Shown one piece after another: positions 47,401 through 56,749 of a DNA stretch of 64,000 nucleotides. This stretch comes from Corylus avellana (lineage: Eukaryota; Streptophyta; Magnoliopsida; Fagales; Betulaceae): NCBI RefSeq assembly GCF_901000735.1, contig NC_081551.1, positions 19,682,545 to 19,746,544 on the forward strand, read 5' to 3'. Below the pieces are notes generated by a model. The model searched no databases. It was given only the letters and a program-made list of their open reading frames with translations, and was not told the DNA's origin. The position numbers and the translations under genes were made by a program. Numbering within the stretch: the stretch's first letter is position 1; each line of letters begins with the position of its first letter.

Positions 47401-50042
47401 TTAGTCCAATACTGAAGAGGTGGCACCCTCTTGCAGCAGGTGTTGCTGTAGCTACCCTTCATTCTTGCTATGGGAATGAGCTGAAGCAATTTATTACAAA
47501 TATTAGTGAGTTGACACCTGATACACTACAAGTGCTGAGAGCCGCTGACAAATTGGAGAAAGATCTTGTGCAGATTGCAGTTGAAGATGCAGTGGACAGT
47601 GAGGATGGTGGGAAGTCTATTATACAAGAGATGCCTCCTTATGAGGCTGAAGCTGTAATTGTCAATCTGGTAAAGTCATGGATAAAGACAAGAGTTGACA
47701 GACTGAAGGAATGGACTGACAGGAATCTACAACAAGAGGTGTGTGATGGAAGGTTCTTGTTGATTTTCAAGATATAGATTTTCTTTAAATTTGATCTAAG
47801 TTTATTGCAGCCTGGATTTAGCCAGCACCTGCAGATGCAAATTTGATATGGCTTAATATTATTATGCGACCCAGATATGGATTTTTTTTCTTCTTCTGTT
47901 TTATGTGATCAGTATCATCTGAGATTCAAAAGGATGTGACCACTCACACACACAAATAGTCATATACCTGTCACATTTGTATTGCAATGGCACCATCATT
48001 ATGCATTGATTCTCTCCTGGACCACATGCGGAGGTCAAGAGTGAAGAAGTGCATGATGAGCAAAACAAGGCAGACAACTCTGGAGTCAGATAAGAAATCT
48101 CCATGTGCTCTGCTTGTTGATGAGAATATATTTTTGATGCTATGTCAATGAGCTTTGGTATGCAGTACATATAGTGCTTCTGTGTGTTAGCGTTTAAGGG
48201 ATCGGGTTTGGGGAATGCACGAATATCATCTTAATATATTGAGGATGACCCAATAAAAGGTTGTTTTCATTGTTGGTTTGATTGGGTTTAGGTATATGTG
48301 GGTTGGTGTTTTATCTCTATTCATTGTTTAAACTTTTGTTGCACAATTAGAATACAGGTTTTTAGTTTTAGGAGTGAAAATATTTGCTTAGGAATATCTA
48401 AGATGCTGTGTACTATGGGTAAAATCTCTTGGGCATCATCTTGTAGAATTTAAACTTTTTAGCCAAGTTCAAGTCTTCATTTTGCTTGAATATGGTTTCA
48501 CCTGCTAATCCAAGTGGCTAGCAATGTTTGTCTGTTATAGTATCTTGTTCCAACACCTATGAGTTAAACCTTAATTTATTTGTTGATTTTGTTCAACTTC
48601 AAATATTTTGAGTCAAACTTATGTTGATGAAATTTGTTCAAGCCTGAAATACATTTTCTAGTTTCCTTTATATGTAGTATGTGGTGGCAATTGGCTTCCG
48701 AGCTTCATTAACACAACCTAGTCATTTCCAAAATTATGTCATTCATTAAAGATCAGTGTGAAAATTATCCTTTTACTAGTTGACCAAACCATGCTGACCT
48801 CTTTCCTGTAGGTATGGAATCCACGGGCCAACAAGGAGGGGTTTGCTCCTTCTGCTGTTGAAGTTCTCCGAATCATAGATGAAACTTTGGATGCATTCTT
48901 TATGTTGCCAATTCCTATGCATCCATTGCTGCTTCCTGAATTGATGACTGGTTTTGACAGATGTCTTCAACATTACATATTGAGGGCCAAGTCTGGCTGT
49001 GGTATTATTCCATATCCAGAGAATGATGGATGCATTGATTTTTAAGTTATTACTTTTTTCAATGATCCCCAATTCTTTTCTTTGATCTGCAGGAACCCGA
49101 AATACTTACATTCCTAGTATGCCTGCTTTGACTAGATGTTCAACTGGATCAAAGTTCCATGGTGTGTTCAAAAAGAAGGAAAAATCACATATAATACACA
49201 AGAGGAAATCTCAGGTTGGAACTTCAAATGGGGATAACTCCCTTGGGATACCCCAGCTTTGTGTTCGCATTAATACTTTGCAGCAAATACGAACAGAGTT
49301 GGGAGTTTTGGATAAGAGGACAATTGCTCATCTTCAAAATGCTGAATGCACTCATGTGGACTATATTGAAAATGAGACGGGAAAAAGGTTTGAGCTTTCA
49401 GCAACTGCTTGTGTGGAAGGGATCCAACAACTCTGTGAGGCAATAGCATATAAGATCATCTTCCATGAGCTAAGTCATGTTCTTTGGGATGGCTTGTATG
49501 TTGGGGAAGTTTCTTCTTCTAGGATTGAGCCCTTCCTTCAGGAGCTTGAGCAAAATTTGGAAATTATTTCATCAACAGTGCATGACAGAGCCAGAACGCG
49601 TGTGATTACTGAAGTAATGAAAGCTTCTTTTGATGGGTTCGTGTTGGTTTTGCTTGCTGGAGGCCCTTCACGTACTTTCACTCAACAAGATTCTGAAATA
49701 ATAAAGGAGGATTTCAAGTTTCTTACAGACCTATTTTGGTCCAGTGGTGATGGATTGCCCGCTGATTTAATAGATAAGTTTTCAACCACAGTTAAAAGTA
49801 TCCTCCCTCTATTTTCTACTAATACAGAGAGCCTAGTTGAGCAATTCAGACGTTTAGTTGTTGAGACCTATGGCTCTTCTACTAAATCTAAGCTTCAGTT
49901 GCCTCCAACTTCCGGTCACTGGGGTCCCACCGAACCAAACACGATTTTGCGAGTTCTGTGTTGTCGGAACGATGAAACTGCTGCAAAGTTTCTTAAAAAG
50001 ACTTACAATCTGCCCAAGAAATTAAACAATGCTGGGTTCTGA
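44465..50042 (+). CDS. PATROL1: PATROL1-like MUN-domain (DUF810) protein, five coding exons
   Basis: Exons: 44465-44992, 45603-46469, 47283-47738, 48812-49001 and 49093-50042, summing to 2991 nt and 996 residues, close to Arabidopsis PATROL1 (At5g06970, about 992). In that plant the Munc13-like protein drives delivery of the H+-ATPase AHA1 to the plasma membrane and promotes stomatal opening; the same role is inferred here. Exon 1 carries the low-complexity N-terminus and CPFGDLGSNFSDSELRETAY; exons 2-5 carry the helical DUF810/MUN region, including SPILKRWHPLAAGVAVATLH, MPPYEAEAVI, LPIPMHPLLLPELMTG, CVRINTLQQIRTELGVLD, VLLAGGPSRTFTQQDS and the C-terminal KFLKKTYNLPKKL. Reading frames join cleanly at phase 0, 0, 0 and 1. 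Intron 2 begins with GC instead of GT. The 3' part of exon 5 has a decayed duplicate at 54.8-55.5 kb. Confidence 0.95.
46470..47282 (+). other. GC-AG intron (intron 2 of the PATROL1-like gene)
   Basis: The exon ends ...GCTCAG and the intron starts GCAAGT, the typical strong context of the minor GC-AG class; the acceptor AG is at 47281-47282. Protein homology needs this exact junction (AFAQ joined to KMEK), since no nearby GT keeps the frame. Confidence 0.85.
46598..46749. repeat. Two tandem ~75-bp units inside intron 2
   Basis: GTGAATCCTCTAAA...GACTTCACCTTTCTGAT occurs twice with a period of 75 bases (46598 and 46673), with substitutions and small indels between copies. Non-coding. Confidence 0.8.
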
Positions 50043-51321
50043 AAAAAGTGAGTCGATGGACTCGTGGGCAAGCAATGCTTCTGGGTCGTTCCTGATTTTG
50101 CTATATTTATTATACCAACATATTTCCTATGGGGGCTTCTAGCAGGGTTGCCCGTGTTGCAGGAAAAAATATAGCTCATGTATAGTAATATTAATTGACC
50201 GCATTCGATTTGTTCAGAGCCTTCACTTGTCTGTCACCAGAAATTCATGGGAACAGTGGACTTGCTCCTCGGTTTTTGATTAAAGAAAGCTTGGGAATCT
50301 ATAACGCACGAGGAAAGCTCCTGTGAAGACAACATTTGTTGGACATGGTGGGGTTCTTGCTCTCTTTCGTTTGACCTCGTTTCATTTCTTATATCTCACA
50401 CTGCACAATGACAACGAGTGCAGAATACAAAGATGAAGGTTTGGTAATAGCCTAATAGGAATGTGTTCTTTAAATTTGTTATGTGGCCATTTTTATCAGG
50501 TAGCTTCTTGTCAGGGGACGCGGCTATTATTTATTTGTATAATCTATTGTATTGACTTTTCAGAATTTTGGCTAATAATGAGAACTTCTTGTTGGAGGAG
50601 TTCCGCAGAACCGATTGCAAAAATGATAAAGAGTTTTCCTTTAAACTGGGTCAGAGAAATTTTTTCTAACTCAATTTATAAAAATGACGTGTCCTTTGAA
50701 AATGTGAGATCCACATATTTTTTTAATAGTATAGACAAAGTTAGAATTAACTTTACTAAAAATTCATGTACATCTCACATGTTAATAAAAAAAATGACGT
50801 CATTTTTAGAAATTGGGTCCGAATAAGTTCTTCTCTGTCCTTGCAAAAATCCGTAAATACGCATACATGTTTTACATAAGAGGAATGATTGACGTCACTC
50901 GTGTCTTTTTTGTGTTCATCTAAAATTGATATGATTTATAAAATTACCATTAAATTAGTGCATTCTTACGCATGGGCAGCATGGGATTGTTTTATGGGGC
51001 CTAAGGTCTGCAATAGGTTCTAACGGTATACAAGGGCAAAAACATATCAATTGGCAAAATGCAATCCCAATCCGATCAACTCCATGCAGCTATATCGCGT
51101 GAATCGGCGATTCATCTTGGCTACGACTTTAATAACTTTGGGGTTTCAAAACCAACCAAAAGGCACAAACTGTCCTTCAATGGACCATAGAAGATGTACA
51201 CTGAATGTAACCCTAGGCGCCAAGCCCAAACAACTAATCCAAAATTGTTCTCTCCCATCCGCTCTACCCAAGTGTTAAGACTAAGAAGAGTACAAAATCT
51301 TCGACCGATCATTTGCATTTA
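50043..51321. other. 3' flank of PATROL1; start of the duplicated spacer
   Basis: Includes the probable 3' untranslated region. From about 50855 it matches 55545 onward (TACATGTTTTACATAAGAG), then GGGCAGC...GGCC(T/C)AAGGTCTGCAAT matches 56282, and the 51165-51320 block matches 56465-56630 almost base for base. It is the spacer that once separated the two convergent genes. Confidence 0.7.
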
Positions 51322-51326
51322 TGTAA

Positions 51327-51998
51327 GGAGAGAATAACTTCTATAAGGTCTTAGCACAAACCAAGGCCTTTGAGCCCCCCAATAAACCTTTCTTCTTCTT
51401 CTTCTCTAGACCCACTATTAACCACCAACCCGCTGCCAGCAAGCCCAGACAGCGCCATAGACGACGCCTGCCGGCCCAAACCTTGTCAGTGCTCCTCTCC
51501 CTCTCTCTCTCGCACACACCGGCAGTAGAGAAGAACTCCCTCTCCCATTTCAAAGATTTGGGTTGATTGCTTGATTTTCAACATGTTCGACAGAAGAGAA
51601 ATGTGAGAACTCAAATCTTGAAAATTAAGCAATCAAGCAATCAACCCAAATCTTTGAAATGGGAAAGGGAGCACTGGCAATAGACTGCCGGTGAGATAGA
51701 GAGAGAGAGGGGGTGGCCGGCGTGGTCTCCGGCAAGTTTTGGGCCAACCGGTGTCGTTTCTGGCGCGGTTTGGGCTTGCCGGGGACGAGTTGGTGGCTGA
51801 TAGTAGGTCTAGGGAAGAAGAACATGAAAGGTTTATTTAAGAAGATTTTTTTGTTTTAACTCGTATGAGTTCTTGATAAGAATAAATTAGGTGTTTATGT
51901 TTTTTTTTTGTTATGGTGTTCCACGCTGATTTGTCATACTCTTATTGGAGGGCACAAAGGTCTTGGTTTGTGCTAAGACCTTATAGAAGTTATTCTCC
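51327..51998. mobile_element. 672-bp foldback (long inverted-repeat) element with 5-bp target duplication
   Basis: The ends GGAGAGAATAACTTCTATAA and (minus strand) GGAGAATAACTTCTATAAGG start arms that pair for about 250-330 bases, through TAGCACAAACCAAG, CTTCTAGACC-type, CGGCAAGCCC and TTTGGGTTGATTGCTTGATT, leaving a small loop near 51590-51615. TGTAA flanks it at 51322-51326 and 51999-52003. The duplicated spacer at 56625-56640 (TTTCTGTAAGGAATATGCC) is an empty site. No transposase, so non-autonomous. The family is uncertain. Confidence 0.85.
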
Positions 51999-52114
51999 TG
52001 TAAGAAATATGCTTAACTATGCCAATCCTTCTCCAATGGCTCTCAGGTACATTTTATATCTATCAAATACAGTAACTGAATTAAGAAATTGCCTATCAGG
52101 AGACAATATGACAT

Positions 52115-52348
52115 TCAGTGCCAAGGATTCTTGTTTTTTGATCCACTTCTTTTCGTGCTCGTTGTATTCTGCCAAGACCAAAAATAATAAAACAGTAACG
52201 TTGATATAACATTGGGGCCAAATCTCAAGAAATAACTGAGTAAGGAGGAATAATGTACCGATTTTGATTTCTTGGCCTTGCCCCTGATCCTGTTCTTCGG
52301 AGGTTTTAGTTTGTATATGCGAACCATCCAATGATGAGTTGTGAACAC
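52115..52348 (-). pseudogene. Duplicated terminal two coding exons of STT3B
   Basis: On the minus strand, exon 52259-52348 ([20 protein letters not shown]... to KSKS) and exon 52115-52168 (NTTSTKRSG...NPWH, stop) duplicate the last two exons of the functional gene at 56902-56991 and 56750-56812. Splice acceptor and donor are intact in both, the first exon codes for the same residues, and the last is 9 bases shorter. No other STT3B exon accompanies them, so alone they are a fragment. They lie downstream of the functional gene on the same strand, with the PPR gene between. Confidence 0.88.
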
Positions 52349-52679
52349 CTAAATTGATATTAAAGCCCCAGAAATCCGATCAGAAAAAGAACGGTGAGCT
52401 TTACATGAAAAAAATTTCAGATAAATTTGACTAGTTGCACCAAGATCAGTAAAGCTCATCAATCATTGGTTGCCCTCACTATAAAGCGAGAATGAACACT
52501 TGCTTATGGTACCTATTCTAACCTTATAGAGTGTTTTCCAGCAGTGCTTGCAAAAACACCCTCGTTCCTTTCTCTACAGCCTCTTTCAAGAATTTCCCAG
52601 TAGCAGTGCCTTGCTCCTGTTTTATATTCATCCTGGCTGCAGTGTTTCGTTTCAAGATCAGCAAATTTTCCACGCTTCA
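52349..52679. other. Remainder of duplicated STT3B intron and PPR 3' flank
   Basis: 52349-52510 matches the STT3B intron at 56992-57130 (GACTAGTTGCACCAAGATCAG and so on). Homology ends at about 52515, which is the right breakpoint of the duplicate. The rest is the likely 3' untranslated region of the PPR gene. Confidence 0.7.
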
Positions 52680-54767
52680 TTACCAATAGTCCTTGCAAGA
52701 GCACTTCCCTTCAATGAAATGATGATATCTGTTTGAATCTCTCAAGATAATTGGTCGTCCAATTATTTTGGATACAAACTTCATAAACACATGGCAATCT
52801 CCACAAACCCGAATATTTTTTATAATCCTTAAGGGTGTGCCTCCATGAGGTTTTCGAATTAACCCATATGCAAGAGCAAGTTTCTCGCTGTGGTAACAGA
52901 TAGATTCATACTTTTCCTTTTCCCCCACATCATGAAGAACCAAGTTTGTGTTAGGAGCAAAGCCAACTTTATGGAGTTCCCTAATCAGTCTGTTTAGTTC
53001 TTCATAAATTTTTTCAGTTTCCGGATGAGTCCGATCTTCTGAAACAAATTTGTGTACTCTGTTATCAATCTCAATCCAACTGTAAGCAGCAAATTTTTTG
53101 ACATTCTTGTTCTTCATGAGAGTTCTCATGGATGCCACATCTTTCCATCTTCCACAAGTAGCATATATGTTGGAAAGCATGATGTAAGGTCCAGCATTGA
53201 GCGGATCCAATTCAAAGAGATTCCTAGCTGCCATCTCTGCTTGTTTGATGTCACCCTTGATTGCACTAACAGATAGAAGGGTAGACCAGATTAGACAATT
53301 TGGTTCATGGGGCATACCTTCAATAAGATCTACTGCTTTGTCCATGTAACCTGAACGACCAAGGAGATTGATCATGCATGCATAATGATCCAAAGTAGGT
53401 ATCATACCATGCTGTTTGCTTATTGAATCGAAATATTCATGTCCTTGTTCAATCAAACTAGCGTGGACACAAGCAGATAAAACACCTATAAAAGTAACAT
53501 TATCAGGTTTCAAGTTTTCTTGCAACATTTTCTCATAGAGGGCCAAGGCCTCTTGATGCTGTCCATTCTGTGCATAACCTCCAATCATCGCATTCCAGGA
53601 AACCACATTCAAAGTTGGCATTGTTTTGAAAACCATCCAAGCATCTGAAGTGACTCCGCACTTGCAATACATATCGACAAGGGCACTAGACACAAGCAAA
53701 CCATCATCAACTCCCATATGAACTGTTTTTCCATGAACAGCCTGGCCATTATACAAAGAAGCTAATTTCGCGCAGGAACTAACCACACTTGAAATAGTAA
53801 AACTATCAGGTCTGACATTTGCTAGTAGCATCGTGCCAAACAACATCAAAGCATCCTCTTCTCTCCCGTTTTGTGTATAACCTACTATCATTGTAGTCCA
53901 ACAGATCTTATCCTTCTCCTTGATCTCGCTAAATATCTTACTAGCTTCATCTACATATCCACATTGAAAGTAAGCTCCGAGAACATTTGAAATCGTAACT
54001 TGGTCAGGCTTCAAATCCCATAACTTCATTTCATGGAATAACTCTATGCATTTCTCAGGCTGGCCATTTTTCACATACCCAGAGATAATCGAATTCCAGG
54101 AAACCACATTCCTGTTAACCATTCGATCAAACAAACATCTTGCGCGATCTATGTCACCGCATTTGGCATATATATCTATCAAAGCATTCCAAATAAAAAC
54201 ATTCCCACACAAATTACCGACAATAATCCTCCCATGAATCTGTTTCCCACGCCTCAAATCCAATAACTGCGAGCATGCATGCAATGCGCTGACATGGGTA
54301 TACTCCGTAGGTTCAAAGCCTTCTTCCTGCATTCTCACAAACATCTCCAAGGCCTCGCTGGAACACTCATTTCCAGCAAAACCTGCAATCATCGTATTAT
54401 ACGAAACTGAATCACAGAAAGGCATCTGACCAAAAGTCGCCCGCAAATCCTCGACTGAACCCGTCTTCGCATACGCAGATAGCATAGCATTCCAAGAGAA
54501 AACGTCCCTTTTAAGCATTCTGTCGAACAGGTTTCGAGCATCCAAAAGTTTCCCAGATTTTGCATACAAATGAAGAAGACGATTTTGAATGAAAGCGCTG
54601 TCCGGTTGGAAGAAGTGAAGCTCCATGTGGTTTTGCAGTCGCTTGGCTTGGTCAACTTCGTTGGCTCGGACGCATTCGAGCAGGAGACGAGTGTACGCCT
54701 CAGAAGTTGCAGACCCACGAGAGTACAAGAGGTCTACCGCGTGGCGAAGATTGTGCTTGGCTTTCAT
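52680..54767 (-). CDS. PLS-class pentatricopeptide repeat protein with E and DYW domains
   Basis: Intronless gene for a 695-residue organellar RNA-editing factor of the PPR-DYW type. PLS repeats fill most of the protein, with recurrent N(A/S)(M/I)I(A/S)GY-type, LF..M and LKPD.VT units, followed by the E/E+ region and a full DYW cytidine-deaminase domain. The deaminase shows H626-S-E628 (active-site Glu), C655-x-x-C658 (CGDCH, zinc ligands), a second CSC cluster at 689-691 and the terminal Asp-Tyr-Trp. It should deaminate C to U at specific organellar transcripts; targets cannot be predicted by eye. The ATG at 54767 is the first possible one: the frame opens only 16 codons further up, with a GTG after a TAA. 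No clear transit peptide precedes the first repeat, which is unusual. The gene sits at the junction of the duplicated block. Confidence 0.93.
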   Translation of the reverse strand: MKAKHNLRHAVDLLYSRGSATSEAYTRLLLECVRANEVDQAKRLQNHMELHFFQPDSAFIQNRLLHLYAKSGKLLDARNLFDRMLKRDVFSWNAMLSAYAKTGSVEDLRATFGQMPFCDSVSYNTMIAGFAGNECSSEALEMFVRMQEEGFEPTEYTHVSALHACSQLLDLRRGKQIHGRIIVGNLCGNVFIWNALIDIYAKCGDIDRARCLFDRMVNRNVVSWNSIISGYVKNGQPEKCIELFHEMKLWDLKPDQVTISNVLGAYFQCGYVDEASKIFSEIKEKDKICWTTMIVGYTQNGREEDALMLFGTMLLANVRPDSFTISSVVSSCAKLASLYNGQAVHGKTVHMGVDDGLLVSSALVDMYCKCGVTSDAWMVFKTMPTLNVVSWNAMIGGYAQNGQHQEALALYEKMLQENLKPDNVTFIGVLSACVHASLIEQGHEYFDSISKQHGMIPTLDHYACMINLLGRSGYMDKAVDLIEGMPHEPNCLIWSTLLSVSAIKGDIKQAEMAARNLFELDPLNAGPYIMLSNIYATCGRWKDVASMRTLMKNKNVKKFAAYSWIEIDNRVHKFVSEDRTHPETEKIYEELNRLIRELHKVGFAPNTNLVLHDVGEKEKYESICYHSEKLALAYGLIRKPHGGTPLRIIKNIRVCGDCHVFMKFVSKIIGRPIILRDSNRYHHFIEGKCSCKDYW

Positions 54768-54815
54768 TTTCGTTTGACTTTCGTCGTCGTAGTAGTAGTT
54801 GTACTCCGAAATCAC

Positions 54816-54836
54816 GATTGAGGTTTAAGTTCTGTC
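54816..54836 (+). repeat. Footprint of PATROL1 intron 1 at the duplication junction
   Basis: GATTGAGGTTTAAGTTCTG at 54816-54834 is identical to 45337-45355 in PATROL1 intron 1. It lies between the PPR start region and the PATROL1 exon-5 copy, so the duplicated segment appears to have begun in intron 1. Confidence 0.6.
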
Positions 54837-55540
54837 ACAAAGTTCCATGGTCTATACAAACAGAAGGAAAAATAACATATAATACACGAGGAAATCTCAG
54901 GTTGGAACTTCAAATGGGGATAACTCCTTTGGGATACCCCAGCTTTGTATTCGCATTAATACTTTACAGCAGATTCGAATAGAGTTTGGAGTTTTTGGAT
55001 AAGAGGACAAATGTTCATCTTCAAAATGCTGAATGCACTCATGCGGCGTGCGGACAAAGACAATATTGAAAAATGAGATGGAAAAAGGTTTGAGCTTTCA
55101 GCAACTGCTTGTGTGGAAGGGATCCAGCAACTCTGTGACTCTCTGTGAGGCAATAGCTTATAAGATCGTCTTCCTTGAGCTAAGTCGTGTATTTTTTTTT
55201 AATTGAAAGGAGAAAAAGGTTAAGGGATCTTTTCCGCTTCTTTATCCTAATCTAATGGAATAGAGAACGGTTGATTCTATGAGAATGCTTCCAAATACTA
55301 GATAAGAAGCGGCTCATTTAGCCAAACAATATGTTCTATAGTTAGCACTTTTAGAAACTTTCTTAGCTTTCCAGTTGTAGAAAGAAAGCAAATACAAAAA
55401 AAGGTCAAAAACACACTAGAAGCTCGTGCTAAGTCATGTTCTTTAGAATGGCTTGTATGTTGGGGAAGTTTTTTCTTCTAGGATTGAGCCCTTTCCTAGG
55501 GAGCTCGAGCAAATTTGAAAATTATTTCATCATTAAAAAT
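54837..55540 (+). pseudogene. Decayed copy of part of PATROL1 exon 5
   Basis: Matches 49155-49575 of the real gene from CAAAGTTCCATGG to TTGAAAATTATTTCATCA. It carries several frame-breaking indels, for example around 55040-55075, a small tandem duplication (CTCTGTGACTCTCTGTGAGG at about 55131) and a 237-base insertion (55191-55427). All upstream exons and the 3' end of exon 5 are missing. Cannot encode a MUN protein. Confidence 0.9.
55191..55427 (-). mobile_element. Retroposed insertion with 12-bp target duplication
   Basis: GCTAAGTCGTGT (55179-55190) and GCTAAGTCATGT (55428-55439) flank it, whereas the real PATROL1 exon has a single GCTAAGTCATGT. The T run at 55192-55200 marks a poly-A tail on the minus strand. 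The body has no obvious tRNA-like boxes, so its source (SINE or retroposed transcript) is unknown. Confidence 0.8.
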
Positions 55541-55562
55541 ACCCGTACATGTTTTACATAAG

Positions 55563-55745
55563 AGTAATGATAGACATTTTCTTTGTTTCTCTTGTGTTTA
55601 TTCAAAATAGACGTGTCTTTTAAAATTACTATTAAATTTGTAATAAATTATTATTAGATTTTGATCAAATTGTAATTTTAAAAGCCATATTAATTTTAGT
55701 TGAATACAAAAAAAAAACACAAAAGTAACATCTATCATTACTCTT
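55563..55745. mobile_element. MITE with 14-bp inverted ends
   Basis: AAGAGTAATGATAGAC at the left is mirrored at the right by TCTATCATTACTCTT. The inner arms GTCTTTTAAAATTACTATTA and GTAATTTTAAAAGCC also pair. Related arms occur at 4.39 kb and 43.5 kb. Confidence 0.6.
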
Positions 55746-56749
55746 TAAGCAAATATAAATATAACAACCATGCCAATATAAACAACTTTTAAGCCCAAGG
55801 TTGCATCCCTTGTTGCTAGTACGTCAGAGTTTCTTCCTTCTTCTGATTTTCAATCTCCTTTTTTTTTTCGCCAGATTGAATTTGGTGGGTGCTAAGAGGA
55901 ATTATGGGTCTCTAGTTAGACTTTTAACAATGTTATTGTGATTTGAAGTGACATCATAAAGTTGCGCTCACCCTCTCCAACAGATCACCTCCATTATTCG
56001 GTGGCAAGCACTTACGTAGTGGTGGTTACTTTCTAATGGTATTTTGGTGTCTACTTTTTAAATCATATGTACAACTTCTATGTGATTGTTATATGATCAT
56101 TAAACAGTAATATATGTCGTGCCTGTGAAAAGTGACCATTAAGGACACATTCTATACAAAGACTATATTAATCAGAACCCTGGCTATCTTTGAATAATCT
56201 GGCATAAACATATTAAACAATCTGGATTCAGTTTTTTAACAAAACAAGTTCTTTTCTGTAACTGTATAGCCTACACAGATGGGCAGCGTGGGAAATTTTT
56301 TGGGGCCCAAGGTCTGCAATTGGGGCTAACGGTATAACCGTATAGATGCGACTGACTGTCAATTCTGTCATCACTGAACCATACAATGATGAGTTGTATG
56401 CAACGAACCCATTAAATTTGTTAGAGAAAGAAAACAGGAAGAGAAGTTGGTAATGCCACAAGGCACAAACTGTGTCCTTCAATGGACCATAGAAGATGTA
56501 CACTGAATGTAGCCCTAGGCAACAAAGCCCAAACAACTAATCCAAAATTGTTCTCTCCCATCAGCTCTACCCAAGTGTTAAAAGACTAAGAAGAGTACAA
56601 AATCTTTGACCGATCATTTGCATTTCTGTAAGGAATATGCCTAACTATGCCAGCGCAATCCTCCTCTAATGGCTCTCAGGTATATTTTATATGTATCAAA
56701 TACAGTAACTGAATTGAGAAATTGCCTATCAGAAAAGTAAATATGACAT
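55746..56749. other. Duplicated spacer, copy 2, and STT3B 3' untranslated region
   Basis: About 56275-56750 matches 50970-52115 of copy 1 minus the foldback element. 55746-56270 has no counterpart there and holds nothing recognisable. Confidence 0.55.

Noticed and set aside
54816..54836. Start of the PPR protein at the GTG near 54815
   Set aside because: GTG is not a normal start in plant nuclear genes and a stop lies just upstream; the ATG at 54767 is preferred.
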